Assembly (NCBI RefSeq): GCF_001428255.1 | Contig: NZ_LMRW01000023.1 | Coordinates: forward strand, 186,309-250,308 | Direction: 5' to 3' | Length of the DNA stretch: 64,000 nucleotides | Source of the DNA: Agromyces sp. Soil535 | GTDB lineage: Bacteria; Actinomycetota; Actinomycetes; Actinomycetales; Microbacteriaceae | Shown: positions 44,084 through 53,397 of the stretch, piece by piece | How positions within the stretch are numbered: the stretch's first letter is position 1 | Layout: every line of letters starts with the position of its first letter | Made by a program: the position numbers and the translations under genes | Notes under the pieces: model-generated | The model's database searches: none | What the model was told of the DNA's origin: nothing | The model's input: only the letters and a program-made list of their open reading frames with translations

Positions 44084-45639
44084 CCCGACAGGTCGGATGC
44101 CTCGCCACCGACGTCGCCACGTGAGCGACGCCGCGCGAGAATGCCCGCGGCCACCAGGCCGCCGAGCGACGCCAGCACGATGACGGCGGGAACCCAGCTG
44201 CCCATCACGACGGACGGCGTGAGCCCTTCGCGCAGTTCGACATCGGTGATCATCGCGCCCGGCTCGTAGGCGGGCACCGCGTCGACCGTGCGACCGCCCG
44301 GGTCGATCACCTGGCTCGTGCCCACCGTCGAGATGTTGACGACCGAACGCCCGGTCTCGATCGCTCGCAGACGTGCGATCGCCAGCTGCTGCTGGTTCTC
44401 GTCGGTGCCGCGGAAGTCCGCGTTGTTCGTCTGGAACATGTAGAGGTCTGCGCCGTGGCGCGCGCCCTCCCAGATCAGCTCGTCGTAGATCACGTCGAAG
44501 CAGATCGCCAGGCCGGTCACCGCCTCCCCGAGGTCGAATACGGGCGGGTTGGTGCCAGGCGAGTAGCCGCGCTGGATCAGGCCGATGAGATCGGGAGCGA
44601 GCGCCTCGTAGAACCACCGATCGGGGATGTACTCGCCGAACGGCACCGGATTGCGCTTGTCGTAGCTGTCGACCGCCCCCTCGCCGGCCCGCCACAGCAG
44701 CGAGGTGTTGAAGAACTCGTCGTCGCGGGTGGTCACCGTGTTCAGTACCAGCGGTGCGTCGAGCTGTTCGCTCAGCGAATCGAAGATCTCAGCGACGTCG
44801 CCGCTCCGCGTGGGGTCGATATCGGACCCGCCCTCGGGCCAGAGCAGCACGTCGATGCCCGGCTCGTCGAGGATGGGCTCCGTGGCCTCGAGCTGCGCCT
44901 CGAGTACGTCGCCCTGCGCGCGTTCGTCGAAGTACCCGGCGGGGCCGTTGCCCTGCACGCTCGCCACCCGGAGCTCCCCGGTGGTGGTGGTCGGCCACGC
45001 GGGCACGAGCAGCGCGACGAGCGCGAGCGCCGCCATCGGCACCGCCGAGCGCAGGTCCTGCCACCCGCGCAGCCGCACCCACTCGATGACGCCCGCGACG
45101 AGGGCGACCATGATGAATCCGAGGCCCGTCGACCCGACCCACGAGACGACGTGGGCGAACGGGCTCTCGGATTGGCTGAGCGCCGCCCGCCCCCATGGGA
45201 ACCCGCCGTACGGGAGCGTCCCGGTCGCCGCCTCCCGCACGCACCACAGGCCCGCCACGAGCAATGGGAGCCAGACGAGGCGCACCCACCTCGAGGTGCT
45301 CGCCCGCGGCACCCAGCGGTAGGCGAGCGTGATGAGCACCGCGCCGCCGGCCAAGAACAACGACTCGAGGATCGACAGCGCGAGCCATGGCACCGGACCG
45401 AGGTAGAGGGACGTCCACGAGACCTGCTGCAGGTAGAACGCGAGACCGAAGGCGAAGCCCACGAGCACGGCCGACCACGCGCCGCGCCCGATCAGGCTGA
45501 CGAGCGCAAGGGCGATGCCCACGAAGGCGAGCGGCCAGATGCTCGCGCCCGGGAACCCGAGGTCGTAGACGAGCCCGCCGGCGATGGATGCGAGCACCGC
45601 GACCCAGAGAGGCAGCAGCGGACGCGGATTCTCGGGCAC
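44065..45639 (-). CDS. lnt: Apolipoprotein N-acyltransferase
   Basis: 524 aa. Six to seven N-terminal membrane helices, a nitrilase-fold domain (about 222-470) and a last helix. Catalytic triad E269 (LLWPEGG), K328 (SYDKRNPVPFGEYIP) and C380 (AICFDVIYDE). Adds the third acyl chain to lipoproteins, of which this window encodes three. Convergent and overlapping with rbpA; 33 bp after helY on the same strand. Confidence 0.94.
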   Translation of the reverse strand: MPENPRPLLPLWVAVLASIAGGLVYDLGFPGASIWPLAFVGIALALVSLIGRGAWSAVLVGFAFGLAFYLQQVSWTSLYLGPVPWLALSILESLFLAGGAVLITLAYRWVPRASTSRWVRLVWLPLLVAGLWCVREAATGTLPYGGFPWGRAALSQSESPFAHVVSWVGSTGLGFIMVALVAGVIEWVRLRGWQDLRSAVPMAALALVALLVPAWPTTTTGELRVASVQGNGPAGYFDERAQGDVLEAQLEATEPILDEPGIDVLLWPEGGSDIDPTRSGDVAEIFDSLSEQLDAPLVLNTVTTRDDEFFNTSLLWRAGEGAVDSYDKRNPVPFGEYIPDRWFYEALAPDLIGLIQRGYSPGTNPPVFDLGEAVTGLAICFDVIYDELIWEGARHGADLYMFQTNNADFRGTDENQQQLAIARLRAIETGRSVVNISTVGTSQVIDPGGRTVDAVPAYEPGAMITDVELREGLTPSVVMGSWVPAVIVLASLGGLVAAGILARRRSRGDVGGEASDLSGQAPIF

Positions 45640-45672
45640 CAGATCAGCCTAGGCGACCGGCGGAGCGTGGAC

Positions 45673-48105
45673 TCACGCGACGGAGCCGTACGCGACGACG
45701 CCTCGGCGCACCGCGTCGATCGCCGCGCGCGCCGTGGCCCCGAGCTCCGCGTCGGCCACGATGGAGACCTGGTCGAGCAGGTCGACCACCTGCTTCGTGA
45801 GGCGCACGAAGTCTCCGGCGGCCAGCTCGGTGTCAGTGAGCACCGTGCCCAGTCCGGCGCCGCCGGCCCACGCGTGCATCGCCGAGGCGAGCGCAGGCGA
45901 GGGCTGGTCGCTGCCGGAGAGTCGGTGCTCCCGTTCGAGGTCGTCGAGCTCGCTCCAGACATCCGTCGTCTGCTCGAACGCCTCGCGGAACCTGCCGCGG
46001 GGCAGCCTGAACTGCTCGCCGCGGTCGTCGCGCCGGGGTTCGTAGACCAGTGTTGCGGCGACGGCCGCGAGCGACGGCACGTCGAGTCCGTCCCACAGCC
46101 CTTGCCGCAGGCACTCCGCCACGAGCAGGTCGCGTTCGCCGTAGATGCGCTTCAGGATGCGGCCCGCCGACGTCGACACGAGGGACCCATGGCGGTCGCG
46201 CTCGAGGTATCCGAGCGTCTCGAGCACCTCGGCGACCCGGTCGAAGCGCTTTGCCACCTGACCGGTGCGGGTCCGGATCTGCCGCGACAGCCGATCGTGC
46301 TCCTGCTCGAGCCGCCACCACCGTTCCGCCCAACGAGCGTGCTGCTCGCGCTCCGCACAGCCGTGGCACGGATGCGCCCGCATCGTCTTGCGGGCCTCGA
46401 CGAGCTCGCGCTGCATCCGCTCCCGCTGCGCGTGCGTCGGGTTGCCCTTCGAGGCCTGCCGCTCGAGCTCACCGATACGTCGCCGGATCGCCGCATACTC
46501 GCCGAAGTCGCCGAGGTGGCAGCGCATCGCCTCCTCGAATCCCGCCATCGACTCCTCCTGCTTCCGCAGGGTGCGCGCGAGGTCGACCACGGCACGGTCG
46601 GCCTGGAACTGCGCGAACGACAGCTCGAGGATCTGCCTCGTGCGTTCGCGGCCGAACTGGTCGACGAGGTTCACCGCCATGTTGTAGGTCGGCTTGAAGC
46701 TCGAGTTCAGCGGGTAGCTGCGCCGGGACGCGAGCGCGGCGACCGCCTCGGGGTCGAGGCCGTCGACCCACTGGATCACCGAATGCCCCTCGACGTCGAT
46801 GCCACGGCGTCCGGCCCGCCCGGTGAGCTGGGTGTACTCCCCCGGCGTGATCGGCACGCGCGCCTCGCCGTTGAACTTCTCGAGCTTCTCGAGCACCACG
46901 GATCGCGCCGGCATGTTGACGCCCAGGGCGAGCGTCTCGGTGGCGAAGACCACCTTCAGGAGCTTCAGCTGGAAGAGCTCCTCGACGACCTCCTTGAAGG
47001 CCGGCAGCATGCCGGCGTGGTGCGCCGCCACGCCGCGCTGCAGGCCCTCCAGCCACTCCCAATAACCGAGCACGGCGAGGTCCTCGTCGCGCAGCATCCG
47101 TGCTCGCTCCTCGACGATCGCGCGGATCTCATCGCGCTCGGACGATTCGGTGAGGCGGATGCCGGAACGGAGCACCTGGCGGACCGCCTGGTCGCATCCC
47201 GCACGCGAGAAGATGAACACGATTGCCGGCAGCAGGTGCTTGCCGTGGAGCAGCTCGATCACCTCCGGGCGCTCGACGCGGCCGCCGCCCGGCGTCGGCT
47301 GGTGGTAGCGGCCCCGGTCGCCGCCGCGGCGCCCTCGCGCCGAGCGCGAGGAGATCGAGCGGCCGCCGGCGCGGGCGAGGCGCTGGAGCTCGGGATTGAC
47401 CCGGTTCGTGGCCGCCAGCCCGGATGAGTCGAACAGGTCGAGCATCTTGGCCTTCACGAGCACGTGCTGCTCGAGCGGCACGGGCCGGTCCTCCGAGACG
47501 ATGACGTCGGTGTCGCCGCGCACCGCCTGGAGCCAGTCGCCGAACTCCTCCGCGTTCGACACGGTGGCCGAGAGGGAGACGAGCCGCACCTCCTCGGGCA
47601 GGTGGATGATGACCTCTTCCCAGACCGCACCGCGGAACCGGTCGGCGAGGTAGTGCACTTCGTCCATCACCACGTACGCCAGCCGGTCGAGCAGCGGCGA
47701 GTCCGCGTAGAGCATGTTCCGCAGCACCTCGGTGGTCATGACCACGATGCGGGCGCCGGAGTTCACGTTCGTGTCGCCGGTGAGCAGGCCCACCTCTGCG
47801 GCGCCCCATTCATCGGCGAGCTCCTGGTACTTCTGGTTGCTGAGCGCCTTGATCGGCGTCGTGTAGAAGACCTTCGCCCCAGGCTCCTGCATGGCGAGGA
47901 ACACCGAGAACTCGGCGACCACCGTCTTGCCCGCACCGGTGGGCGCGGCGACGAGCACGCTCCGCCCCTCGTCGAGCGCGGCGCAAGCGGCGCGCTGGAA
48001 CGGATCCAGGTCGAAGCGCAGCCTCGACGTGAACTCGACGAGTCGGGGCTTCCGGCGCTGCTCGCGTGAGATCGCGTATCGCTCGGCCGGGGAAAGGCTC
48101 TTCAC
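45673..48105 (-). CDS. helY: DEAD/DEAH-box helicase, Ski2-like HelY
   Basis: 810 aa. Motif I AAPTGAGKT (53-61), motif II DEVH (148-151), SAT motif SLSATVSN, motif VI QLTGRAGRRGID, then a long C-terminal coiled/helical region with a CHGC...CAE knuckle. A basic Ser/Arg/Gly loop (RSISSRSARGRRGGDRGR) is inserted between the RecA lobes. HelY is the actinobacterial RNA helicase linked to tatC. GTG start just after tatC. Confidence 0.93.
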   Translation of the reverse strand: MKSLSPAERYAISREQRRKPRLVEFTSRLRFDLDPFQRAACAALDEGRSVLVAAPTGAGKTVVAEFSVFLAMQEPGAKVFYTTPIKALSNQKYQELADEWGAAEVGLLTGDTNVNSGARIVVMTTEVLRNMLYADSPLLDRLAYVVMDEVHYLADRFRGAVWEEVIIHLPEEVRLVSLSATVSNAEEFGDWLQAVRGDTDVIVSEDRPVPLEQHVLVKAKMLDLFDSSGLAATNRVNPELQRLARAGGRSISSRSARGRRGGDRGRYHQPTPGGGRVERPEVIELLHGKHLLPAIVFIFSRAGCDQAVRQVLRSGIRLTESSERDEIRAIVEERARMLRDEDLAVLGYWEWLEGLQRGVAAHHAGMLPAFKEVVEELFQLKLLKVVFATETLALGVNMPARSVVLEKLEKFNGEARVPITPGEYTQLTGRAGRRGIDVEGHSVIQWVDGLDPEAVAALASRRSYPLNSSFKPTYNMAVNLVDQFGRERTRQILELSFAQFQADRAVVDLARTLRKQEESMAGFEEAMRCHLGDFGEYAAIRRRIGELERQASKGNPTHAQRERMQRELVEARKTMRAHPCHGCAEREQHARWAERWWRLEQEHDRLSRQIRTRTGQVAKRFDRVAEVLETLGYLERDRHGSLVSTSAGRILKRIYGERDLLVAECLRQGLWDGLDVPSLAAVAATLVYEPRRDDRGEQFRLPRGRFREAFEQTTDVWSELDDLEREHRLSGSDQPSPALASAMHAWAGGAGLGTVLTDTELAAGDFVRLTKQVVDLLDQVSIVADAELGATARAAIDAVRRGVVAYGSVA

Positions 48106-48114
48106 CCCTCCAGC

Positions 48115-48912
48115 CTAGACAGCGGCTTCGAACTCCAGGCGGTTCCGGCGCTCCACACGGCGATCGCGCAGGTGCGCGACGAACCAGGCCGCGAAGTACA
48201 GCGCCACCATCGGGAGCGCCAGCATGAACATCGAGATGACGTCGGCCGAGGGCGTCGCGATCGCGGTGAAGAGCACGATCACGAGGATCGCCACCCGCCA
48301 CGACTTGATGATCGACGCCGCGCTGATGATGCCCGCGAAGTTCAGGAGCACGATGAAGACCGGTACGACGAACGCGATGCCGATCGCGACCACGAGCTTC
48401 AACACGAAGTCGACGTACTCCTTCGCCGTCAGCAGCGACTGGCCGCCCTCCGGCACGAAGCTCGTCATGAGCCTCACGATGTTCGGCAGCACGAACCAGC
48501 CCGCCGCGCAGCCCGCGAAGAACAGCGGGATCGCCGTGACGAAGAAGACGAACGTGAACTTGCGCTCGCGCGTGTTCAGTCCCGGCACCAGGAACGCGAA
48601 CACCTGGTAGAGCCACACCGGGCTCGAGATCACGAGCCCGAGCGTGAAGGCGATCTGCAACTGCAGGTCGAACGCGCTCGAAATGGTCGGGAAGATGATC
48701 GCCGTGTCGTTGCCCTGCGCCTCGGCGACCCGGTTCACGGGCTCCTGGATCGCGTTCCACACGAAGGCGTTGGTGAGCCACCAGCCGAGCCCGGCGCCGA
48801 CGACGATGGCGATGGCCGAGATGAAGAGGCGCTTGCGCAGCTCGATGAGATGCGCACCGAGCGACATGCGCTTCTCGCGGTTCTTCTCCCCGCGATCCTT
48901 CACCGCGGACAT
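48115..48912 (-). CDS. tatC: Sec-independent protein translocase TatC
   Basis: 265 aa, six membrane helices. Conserved start SLGAHLIELRKRLFISA with the TatC Glu, and FxPxxxxR-type loops (VFAFLVPGLNTRERKF). It is the signal-recognition core of the twin-arginine pathway. Sits 5 bp after tatA and ahead of helY. ATG 48912 taken; an internal Met (residue 16) is less likely. Confidence 0.96.
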   Translation of the reverse strand: MSAVKDRGEKNREKRMSLGAHLIELRKRLFISAIAIVVGAGLGWWLTNAFVWNAIQEPVNRVAEAQGNDTAIIFPTISSAFDLQLQIAFTLGLVISSPVWLYQVFAFLVPGLNTRERKFTFVFFVTAIPLFFAGCAAGWFVLPNIVRLMTSFVPEGGQSLLTAKEYVDFVLKLVVAIGIAFVVPVFIVLLNFAGIISAASIIKSWRVAILVIVLFTAIATPSADVISMFMLALPMVALYFAAWFVAHLRDRRVERRNRLEFEAAV

Positions 48913-48917
48913 CGGAA

Positions 48918-49193
48918 TCAGCGGCTCTTGCCGGAATCGGCCTCGTCGGTCTTGGCCTGCCCGGCGGTCGTGTCGGTCGCGGTGCTGCTCGCCGTCGCGG
49001 CCGTGGTGTTCGCGTCGGCCGCCGCGGCCTCGGTCGTGCCCGCCTCGTCCTTGTCGGGGCGAACCTCGCTCTTCAGGATCTTCATCGACTGCCCGAGGCT
49101 ACGGGCGAGCGCCGGGAGCTTCGGGGCGCCGAAGAGCAGCAGGATGACCACGAGGATGATCAGCGCGTGCCAACCAGTGAAGCCTTGCCACAT
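48918..49193 (-). CDS. tatA: Sec-independent protein translocase TatA
   Basis: 91 aa. MWQGFTGWHALIILVVILLLFGAPKLPALARSLG: membrane helix, hinge FGxxKLP and amphipathic helix, then an acidic Ala/Thr-rich tail. Pore-forming Tat subunit. The TatB partner is not here. pafC lies 93 bp upstream. Confidence 0.95.
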   Translation of the reverse strand: MWQGFTGWHALIILVVILLLFGAPKLPALARSLGQSMKILKSEVRPDKDEAGTTEAAAADANTTAATASSTATDTTAGQAKTDEADSGKSR

Positions 49194-49286
49194 AGGTGTT
49201 CGTCCGTTCTCCGGGGGGATCTTGGCGACAGTCTACCTGCCGCACGTGCCCGTCGACCGAATCGGGTGTCGGCCGACCGTTCGAGG

Positions 49287-50315
49287 TCAGGTTGAACCGT
49301 CGGTGGCGCCGGTTCCGCGAGGGTCGTCGTCGGATGCCTCGCGGCCCGCGTAGCCCGCCAGTCCGGCCGCCGCCCATTCCGCGACCGCCGCCCTCGCCTC
49401 GGCGGGCGCGACCACGGTGACGAGGCCCGGAAGGCCTGCGACGAGGCGCTTCAGCCCATGCACGTGCGAGAGCCTCAGCGTGACCCGCAGTCGCCCGTCG
49501 ACCTCGCGGGCTCGCGAGTCGGCGAGGTAGTCGGCCAGCAGCGGCAGGGTCGACGGCGCCACGTCGACCACCACGGCGAGGTCGGAGTCCGAGCTCTGGA
49601 ACAGGGTGTCGGGCACGACGCGATGCGAGTGGTCGCCGATCGGCTCGTCGGTGAGCACGAGGTCGCTCATGCGGTCGACGCGGAAGTTCCGCACGTCCTC
49701 CCGCGTGTGGCAGTACGCCTGCAGGTACCAGTCGGCATCCTGCGAGATGATCCGCAGCGGATCCGCGCGACGCCGGCCCCGTTCTCCGCGGGCGTTCAGG
49801 TAGTCGAACTCGACCTGGCGCCCCTCGGCCACGGCTTCGCGGATCACGGCGAGCGACGCGTCGGCCTCGGTCTCGGCGACCGCCAGTCGGCTCGGCGCCG
49901 AAGAGGCCCCCGCCGCGAGCTTCGCCTTGAGCGAGGCGAGCGACGCGCTCCCGGCGCTCTCGGGCGATGCGGAGAGGTACTGCAGGCCGGCCATGAGCGC
50001 TGCTGCCTCGCGCGCCGAGAGCCGCGGGGCGTCGTCGATCGCGACGTGGTGCACGATCACGATGACATCGTCGTCCTCGAAGGAGTCCCAGTCGATGTCG
50101 AACAGGTCGTTCGGCTGGTAGGTGCCCGTCGAACCCGGCAGGCCCGACGTCGCGATGAGGCGGACTGCATCGCGGATCTCGGCCTCGGTCATGCCGAAGT
50201 GCTGGGCGGCCTCTGCCACGTCGACGACGCGCCGCTCCAGCAGGTACGGCACGAACGACAGCAGGAACACGAGCTTGTCTGGCGCCTTCAGCGGCTTCGC
50301 GCGCTTGGCCATCAT
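49287..50315 (-). CDS. pafC: WYL-domain regulator PafC
   Basis: 342 aa. N-terminal winged HTH (KLVFLLSFVPYLLERRVVDVAEAAQHFGMTEAEIRDAVR) then a WYL domain (VEFDYLNARGERGRRRADPLRIISQDADWYLQAYC) and a WCX end. Together with PafB it activates DNA-damage genes independently of LexA in mycobacteria. Overlaps pafB by ATGA. Confidence 0.93.
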   Translation of the reverse strand: MMAKRAKPLKAPDKLVFLLSFVPYLLERRVVDVAEAAQHFGMTEAEIRDAVRLIATSGLPGSTGTYQPNDLFDIDWDSFEDDDVIVIVHHVAIDDAPRLSAREAAALMAGLQYLSASPESAGSASLASLKAKLAAGASSAPSRLAVAETEADASLAVIREAVAEGRQVEFDYLNARGERGRRRADPLRIISQDADWYLQAYCHTREDVRNFRVDRMSDLVLTDEPIGDHSHRVVPDTLFQSSDSDLAVVVDVAPSTLPLLADYLADSRAREVDGRLRVTLRLSHVHGLKRLVAGLPGLVTVVAPAEARAAVAEWAAAGLAGYAGREASDDDPRGTGATDGST

Positions 50316-51331
50316 GCCGCTCCCCCGTCGCGATGGGCGGCGACGACCGCCGCGAGGCGCTCGCGCACCGCGTCGCGGAGCGAGGCAGGGCTGATCACGC
50401 GCACCTCGGGGCCGTAGGCGGCGAGCTCGTCGGCGAACACCGCGGCATCCGTGTAGTGGAGCCGGATGACGCCCGCGTCCTCGTCGCGCAGCACGGCGCG
50501 CTTGCCGAGGCGCACCTCGGCGTCGCTGCCTGCAGTGACCGCGAGGTCGGCCGCGTTCCGGAGCCGGAGCTCGTCGAGCTCGGCGAGGATGCGATCCTGG
50601 ATGCCGGGTGGCGGCGCGTCGAACGTCAGTCCGGGCACCGGCTCGACCTTGCCGATGATGCGCGAGAGGAGGAAGGTGCGGGGGCCGCCTGCGTTGCGGT
50701 CGAAGCCGTGCAGGTGCCAGCGGCCCTCGTGGAGCACCACCGCCAGCGGGTCGACGATGCGTTCGCGCGGCGCCGGTTCGCCCGGCTTGAAGTACCGGAA
50801 CCGCACCGTCTGGCGGCGGTCGAGCGCCTGGCGCAGCGGCTCGAACGCGGCGTCGCGCACCCGCAGCCTCGGGGCGTAGCCGATCACGGGCTCGCGCGGC
50901 TCGATGCCGAGCGACCGCAGCTTGGTGAGGGCCCGCTGGGAGTCCGACGAGAGCGAGGCCTCGCGCCAGACCTCCGCAGCGAGACCGAGCAGGGCGAGCT
51001 CGTCGGGCGTGAAGCGCACCTCCTCGGGCAGGTCGTACTGGCCCTTGGGGATGCGGTATCGAAGCGCCTGGTTGTCGCCCGGGCGATCCGGCGACTCCAC
51101 GGTCTCGAGCGGGATGCCGAGCTCGCGGATGTCGTCCTTGTCTCGCTCGAACTGGCGCTCGAGGTTCGCGTTCTGACCCGACTCGTCATAGCGCTCGGCG
51201 TAGCCGCGCACCGACGAGAGGATCTCCGCCTTCAGGAGGCCGGTCTCGGTGGCGAGCAGCGCCAGCACGAGGCTGAAGAGCCGATCTTCGACCGGGATCC
51301 TCGGCTCACCCTTGCGCGATGCACCCGACAC
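50312..51331 (-). CDS. pafB: WYL-domain regulator PafB
   Basis: 339 aa. HTH (RLFSLVLALLATETGLLKAEILSSVRGY), WYL domain (TVRFRYFKPGEPAPRERIVDPLAVVLHEGRWHLHGF) and C-terminal WCX. Single-stranded-DNA-responsive partner of PafC. TATGAT (51340-51345) overlaps the first possible ATG (51343), so the leaderless GTG at 51331, 7 bp after the box, is chosen; the ATG adds four residues. Confidence 0.9.
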   Translation of the reverse strand: MSGASRKGEPRIPVEDRLFSLVLALLATETGLLKAEILSSVRGYAERYDESGQNANLERQFERDKDDIRELGIPLETVESPDRPGDNQALRYRIPKGQYDLPEEVRFTPDELALLGLAAEVWREASLSSDSQRALTKLRSLGIEPREPVIGYAPRLRVRDAAFEPLRQALDRRQTVRFRYFKPGEPAPRERIVDPLAVVLHEGRWHLHGFDRNAGGPRTFLLSRIIGKVEPVPGLTFDAPPPGIQDRILAELDELRLRNAADLAVTAGSDAEVRLGKRAVLRDEDAGVIRLHYTDAAVFADELAAYGPEVRVISPASLRDAVRERLAAVVAAHRDGGAA

Positions 51332-51380
51332 ACGTGCGATCATACTGAACCGCGGGCGGCGTCCGACCGCCTGCGCCGGC

Positions 51381-52328
51381 TCAGATGACGCCCAGGATGT
51401 CGATCACGAAGAACAGCGTCGAACCGGCCGGCACCTGCTCGTTGCCCTGGTCGCCGTACCCTTCCGACGGCGGCACGATGACGCCGATCTGCGAGCCGAC
51501 CTGCTGGCCGATGATCGCGTTCGCGAAGCCCGGGATCACCTGCGCGTCGTCGCCCGTGCTCACGACGAACGTCGTCGGCGCACCGCTCTTCCACGAGGAG
51601 TCGAAGACGGTGTTGCCGTCCCACAGGACGCCCGTGTAGTGCACGACCACCGAGTCGCCCTCTTCCACGACTTCGCCGGAACCCTGCTTCAGCACCTCGG
51701 TCTGCAGTTCCTTCGGCGGATCGCTCTTCGGCACCGTGATGCCGGGACGCCCGTCGGGTGCGAGCACCACGGCCGGGAAGCCGTCGCGGCTGAGGCGCGG
51801 CGTCCCCTCGGCGCGGGCCGGGAAGGCGCGCTGCACGTCGATCACGAACACGAGGCTGTCATCGGGGGCGATGTTGAGCGATGCGTTGCCCTCGTCGCCG
51901 AAGGCGTCCTCCGGCGGCACGACGACGGCGACCCGTGACCCCACGCTGGCGCACGTCAGCGCCTTCTTGAGGCCGGGCAGGGTCGAGTCGGAGACCACGA
52001 GCGGGATCTGGTCCTCGTCGCCGAAGCCGGTGGGCTCCTGCAGCGTCTCGCCGTTCGCGCCGTTGTACACGGCGAGGCCGATCATCGCCTGCTGGCCCTC
52101 CTGGAGCCGCTCCCCGTCGCCCGCGATCACCTCGGTGCACTGCGTCTCCCCGGGGGCGAGTGGCGCGGGGAACTTCACGCGCGGCTTCTCGCCGAAGTCG
52201 CCCGACACCACGACGGCGTCGGACGACTGGCCGGACGTCGCCTCGGGGGCGGCGGGCGCGGGCGTGCAACCGGAGAGGGCCACGGCGACGAGGCCGGCCG
52301 TGGCGATGAGCGCGAGTGACGAGCGCAC
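51381..52328 (-). CDS. FKBP-type peptidyl-prolyl isomerase lipoprotein, two domains
   Basis: 315 aa. Lipobox LSGC (C21). Residues about 60-180 form a degenerate FKBP-like domain (PLVVSDSTLPGLKKALTCASVGSRVAVVVPPEDAFG) and about 205-315 a complete one (DSVVVHYTGVLWDGNTVFDSSW, QVIPGFANAIIGQQVGSQIGVIVPPSEGYG). Folds exported proteins at the outer membrane face. GTG start behind GAGG. An FKBP next to pafB is common in actinobacteria. Confidence 0.9.
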   Translation of the reverse strand: MRSSLALIATAGLVAVALSGCTPAPAAPEATSGQSSDAVVVSGDFGEKPRVKFPAPLAPGETQCTEVIAGDGERLQEGQQAMIGLAVYNGANGETLQEPTGFGDEDQIPLVVSDSTLPGLKKALTCASVGSRVAVVVPPEDAFGDEGNASLNIAPDDSLVFVIDVQRAFPARAEGTPRLSRDGFPAVVLAPDGRPGITVPKSDPPKELQTEVLKQGSGEVVEEGDSVVVHYTGVLWDGNTVFDSSWKSGAPTTFVVSTGDDAQVIPGFANAIIGQQVGSQIGVIVPPSEGYGDQGNEQVPAGSTLFFVIDILGVI

Positions 52329-52371
52329 TGATCCTCGATTCTTCGATGGGTCGCGGAGGGGCGTTGGTAGC

Positions 52372-53397
52372 CTACAAGGCTTCGTCGGGGCCTTCGGTGG
52401 CAGGCTCCACAGGCTCCGACGCTCGGGACCGCTCGGCCGCGGCATCCGCTGCCCGCGCGCGCTTGCGCAGTGCCTTCGCGCTGACCGACCGCTCGCCGAG
52501 CGCGCCCGGGGTCCACGCCTCGACGTCCTCGTCGCTGAACTCGGTCTTCGACGGTCGGCGCTTGAGCTCGGGCAGCACCGTTTCGGGCGCGAGGCGTCGG
52601 GCGGTGAGAAGGAACCCGGTGTGCGCGATCATGCGGTGGTCGGGGCGCACGGCCAGGCCCTGCACGTGCCATCCGCGCACCATCGTCTCCGACGACTGCG
52701 GCTCGGTGTACTCCCCGGTCGCCCGGATCGCCTCGGCCACCCGCGAGAGCTGCGTCACCGTGGCGATGTAGCAGAGCAGCACGCCGCCGGGCTTGAGCGC
52801 CGTCGACACCACGTCGATGCACTCCCACGGCGCGAGCATGTCGAGGACCACGCGGTCGACGGATGCCGCGGGCGCCTGAGCCGGCAACGCCTCCGCCAGG
52901 TCGCCGAGCGTGATCGTCCAGTTCTCGGGGTCGTACCCGTGGAACGTCGCGACGTTGCCGCGCGCGACACCCGCGAACTCCTCGCGCCGCTCGAACGACA
53001 TCAGCCGGCCGCCGTGACCGATCGCACGCAAGAGCCACAGCGAGAGCGCGCCGGAACCGACGCCGGCCTCGACGACCGTGGCGCCCGGGAAGACATCGGC
53101 CTGCGCCAGGATCTGCGCCGCGTCCTTCGGGTACACGATCGCGGCGCCCCGCGGCATCGACATCACGAAGTCGCTGAGCAGCGGCCGCAGGGCGAGGTAC
53201 TCGACGCCGACCTGGTTCGCGACCACCGAGCCGTCGGGGAGTCCGATGAGGTCGTCGTGGGCGATGGGGCCCTTGTGGGAGTGGAACAGCTTGCCGGGCT
53301 CGAGCGTGATCGTGTGCATGCGACCCTTGGGGCCGGTCAGCTGCACCCGGTCGCCGGCCCGGAACGGTCCGCTGCGCTCGCCGCGGCTCTCGGTCAC
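52372..53397 (-). CDS. trmI: tRNA (adenine-N1)-methyltransferase TrmI
   Basis: 341 aa. N-terminal small beta domain (GDRVQLTGPKGRMHTITL), SAM loop VVEAGVGSGALSLWLLRAIG, and VDRVVLDMLAPWECIDVV with the catalytic-site Asp. Modifies A58 in the T-loop of tRNAs. GTG start overlaps the HAD stop as GTGA. C-terminal Ala/Glu-rich tail (about 315-341) is extra. Confidence 0.94.
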   Translation of the reverse strand: MTESRGERSGPFRAGDRVQLTGPKGRMHTITLEPGKLFHSHKGPIAHDDLIGLPDGSVVANQVGVEYLALRPLLSDFVMSMPRGAAIVYPKDAAQILAQADVFPGATVVEAGVGSGALSLWLLRAIGHGGRLMSFERREEFAGVARGNVATFHGYDPENWTITLGDLAEALPAQAPAASVDRVVLDMLAPWECIDVVSTALKPGGVLLCYIATVTQLSRVAEAIRATGEYTEPQSSETMVRGWHVQGLAVRPDHRMIAHTGFLLTARRLAPETVLPELKRRPSKTEFSDEDVEAWTPGALGERSVSAKALRKRARAADAAAERSRASEPVEPATEGPDEAL

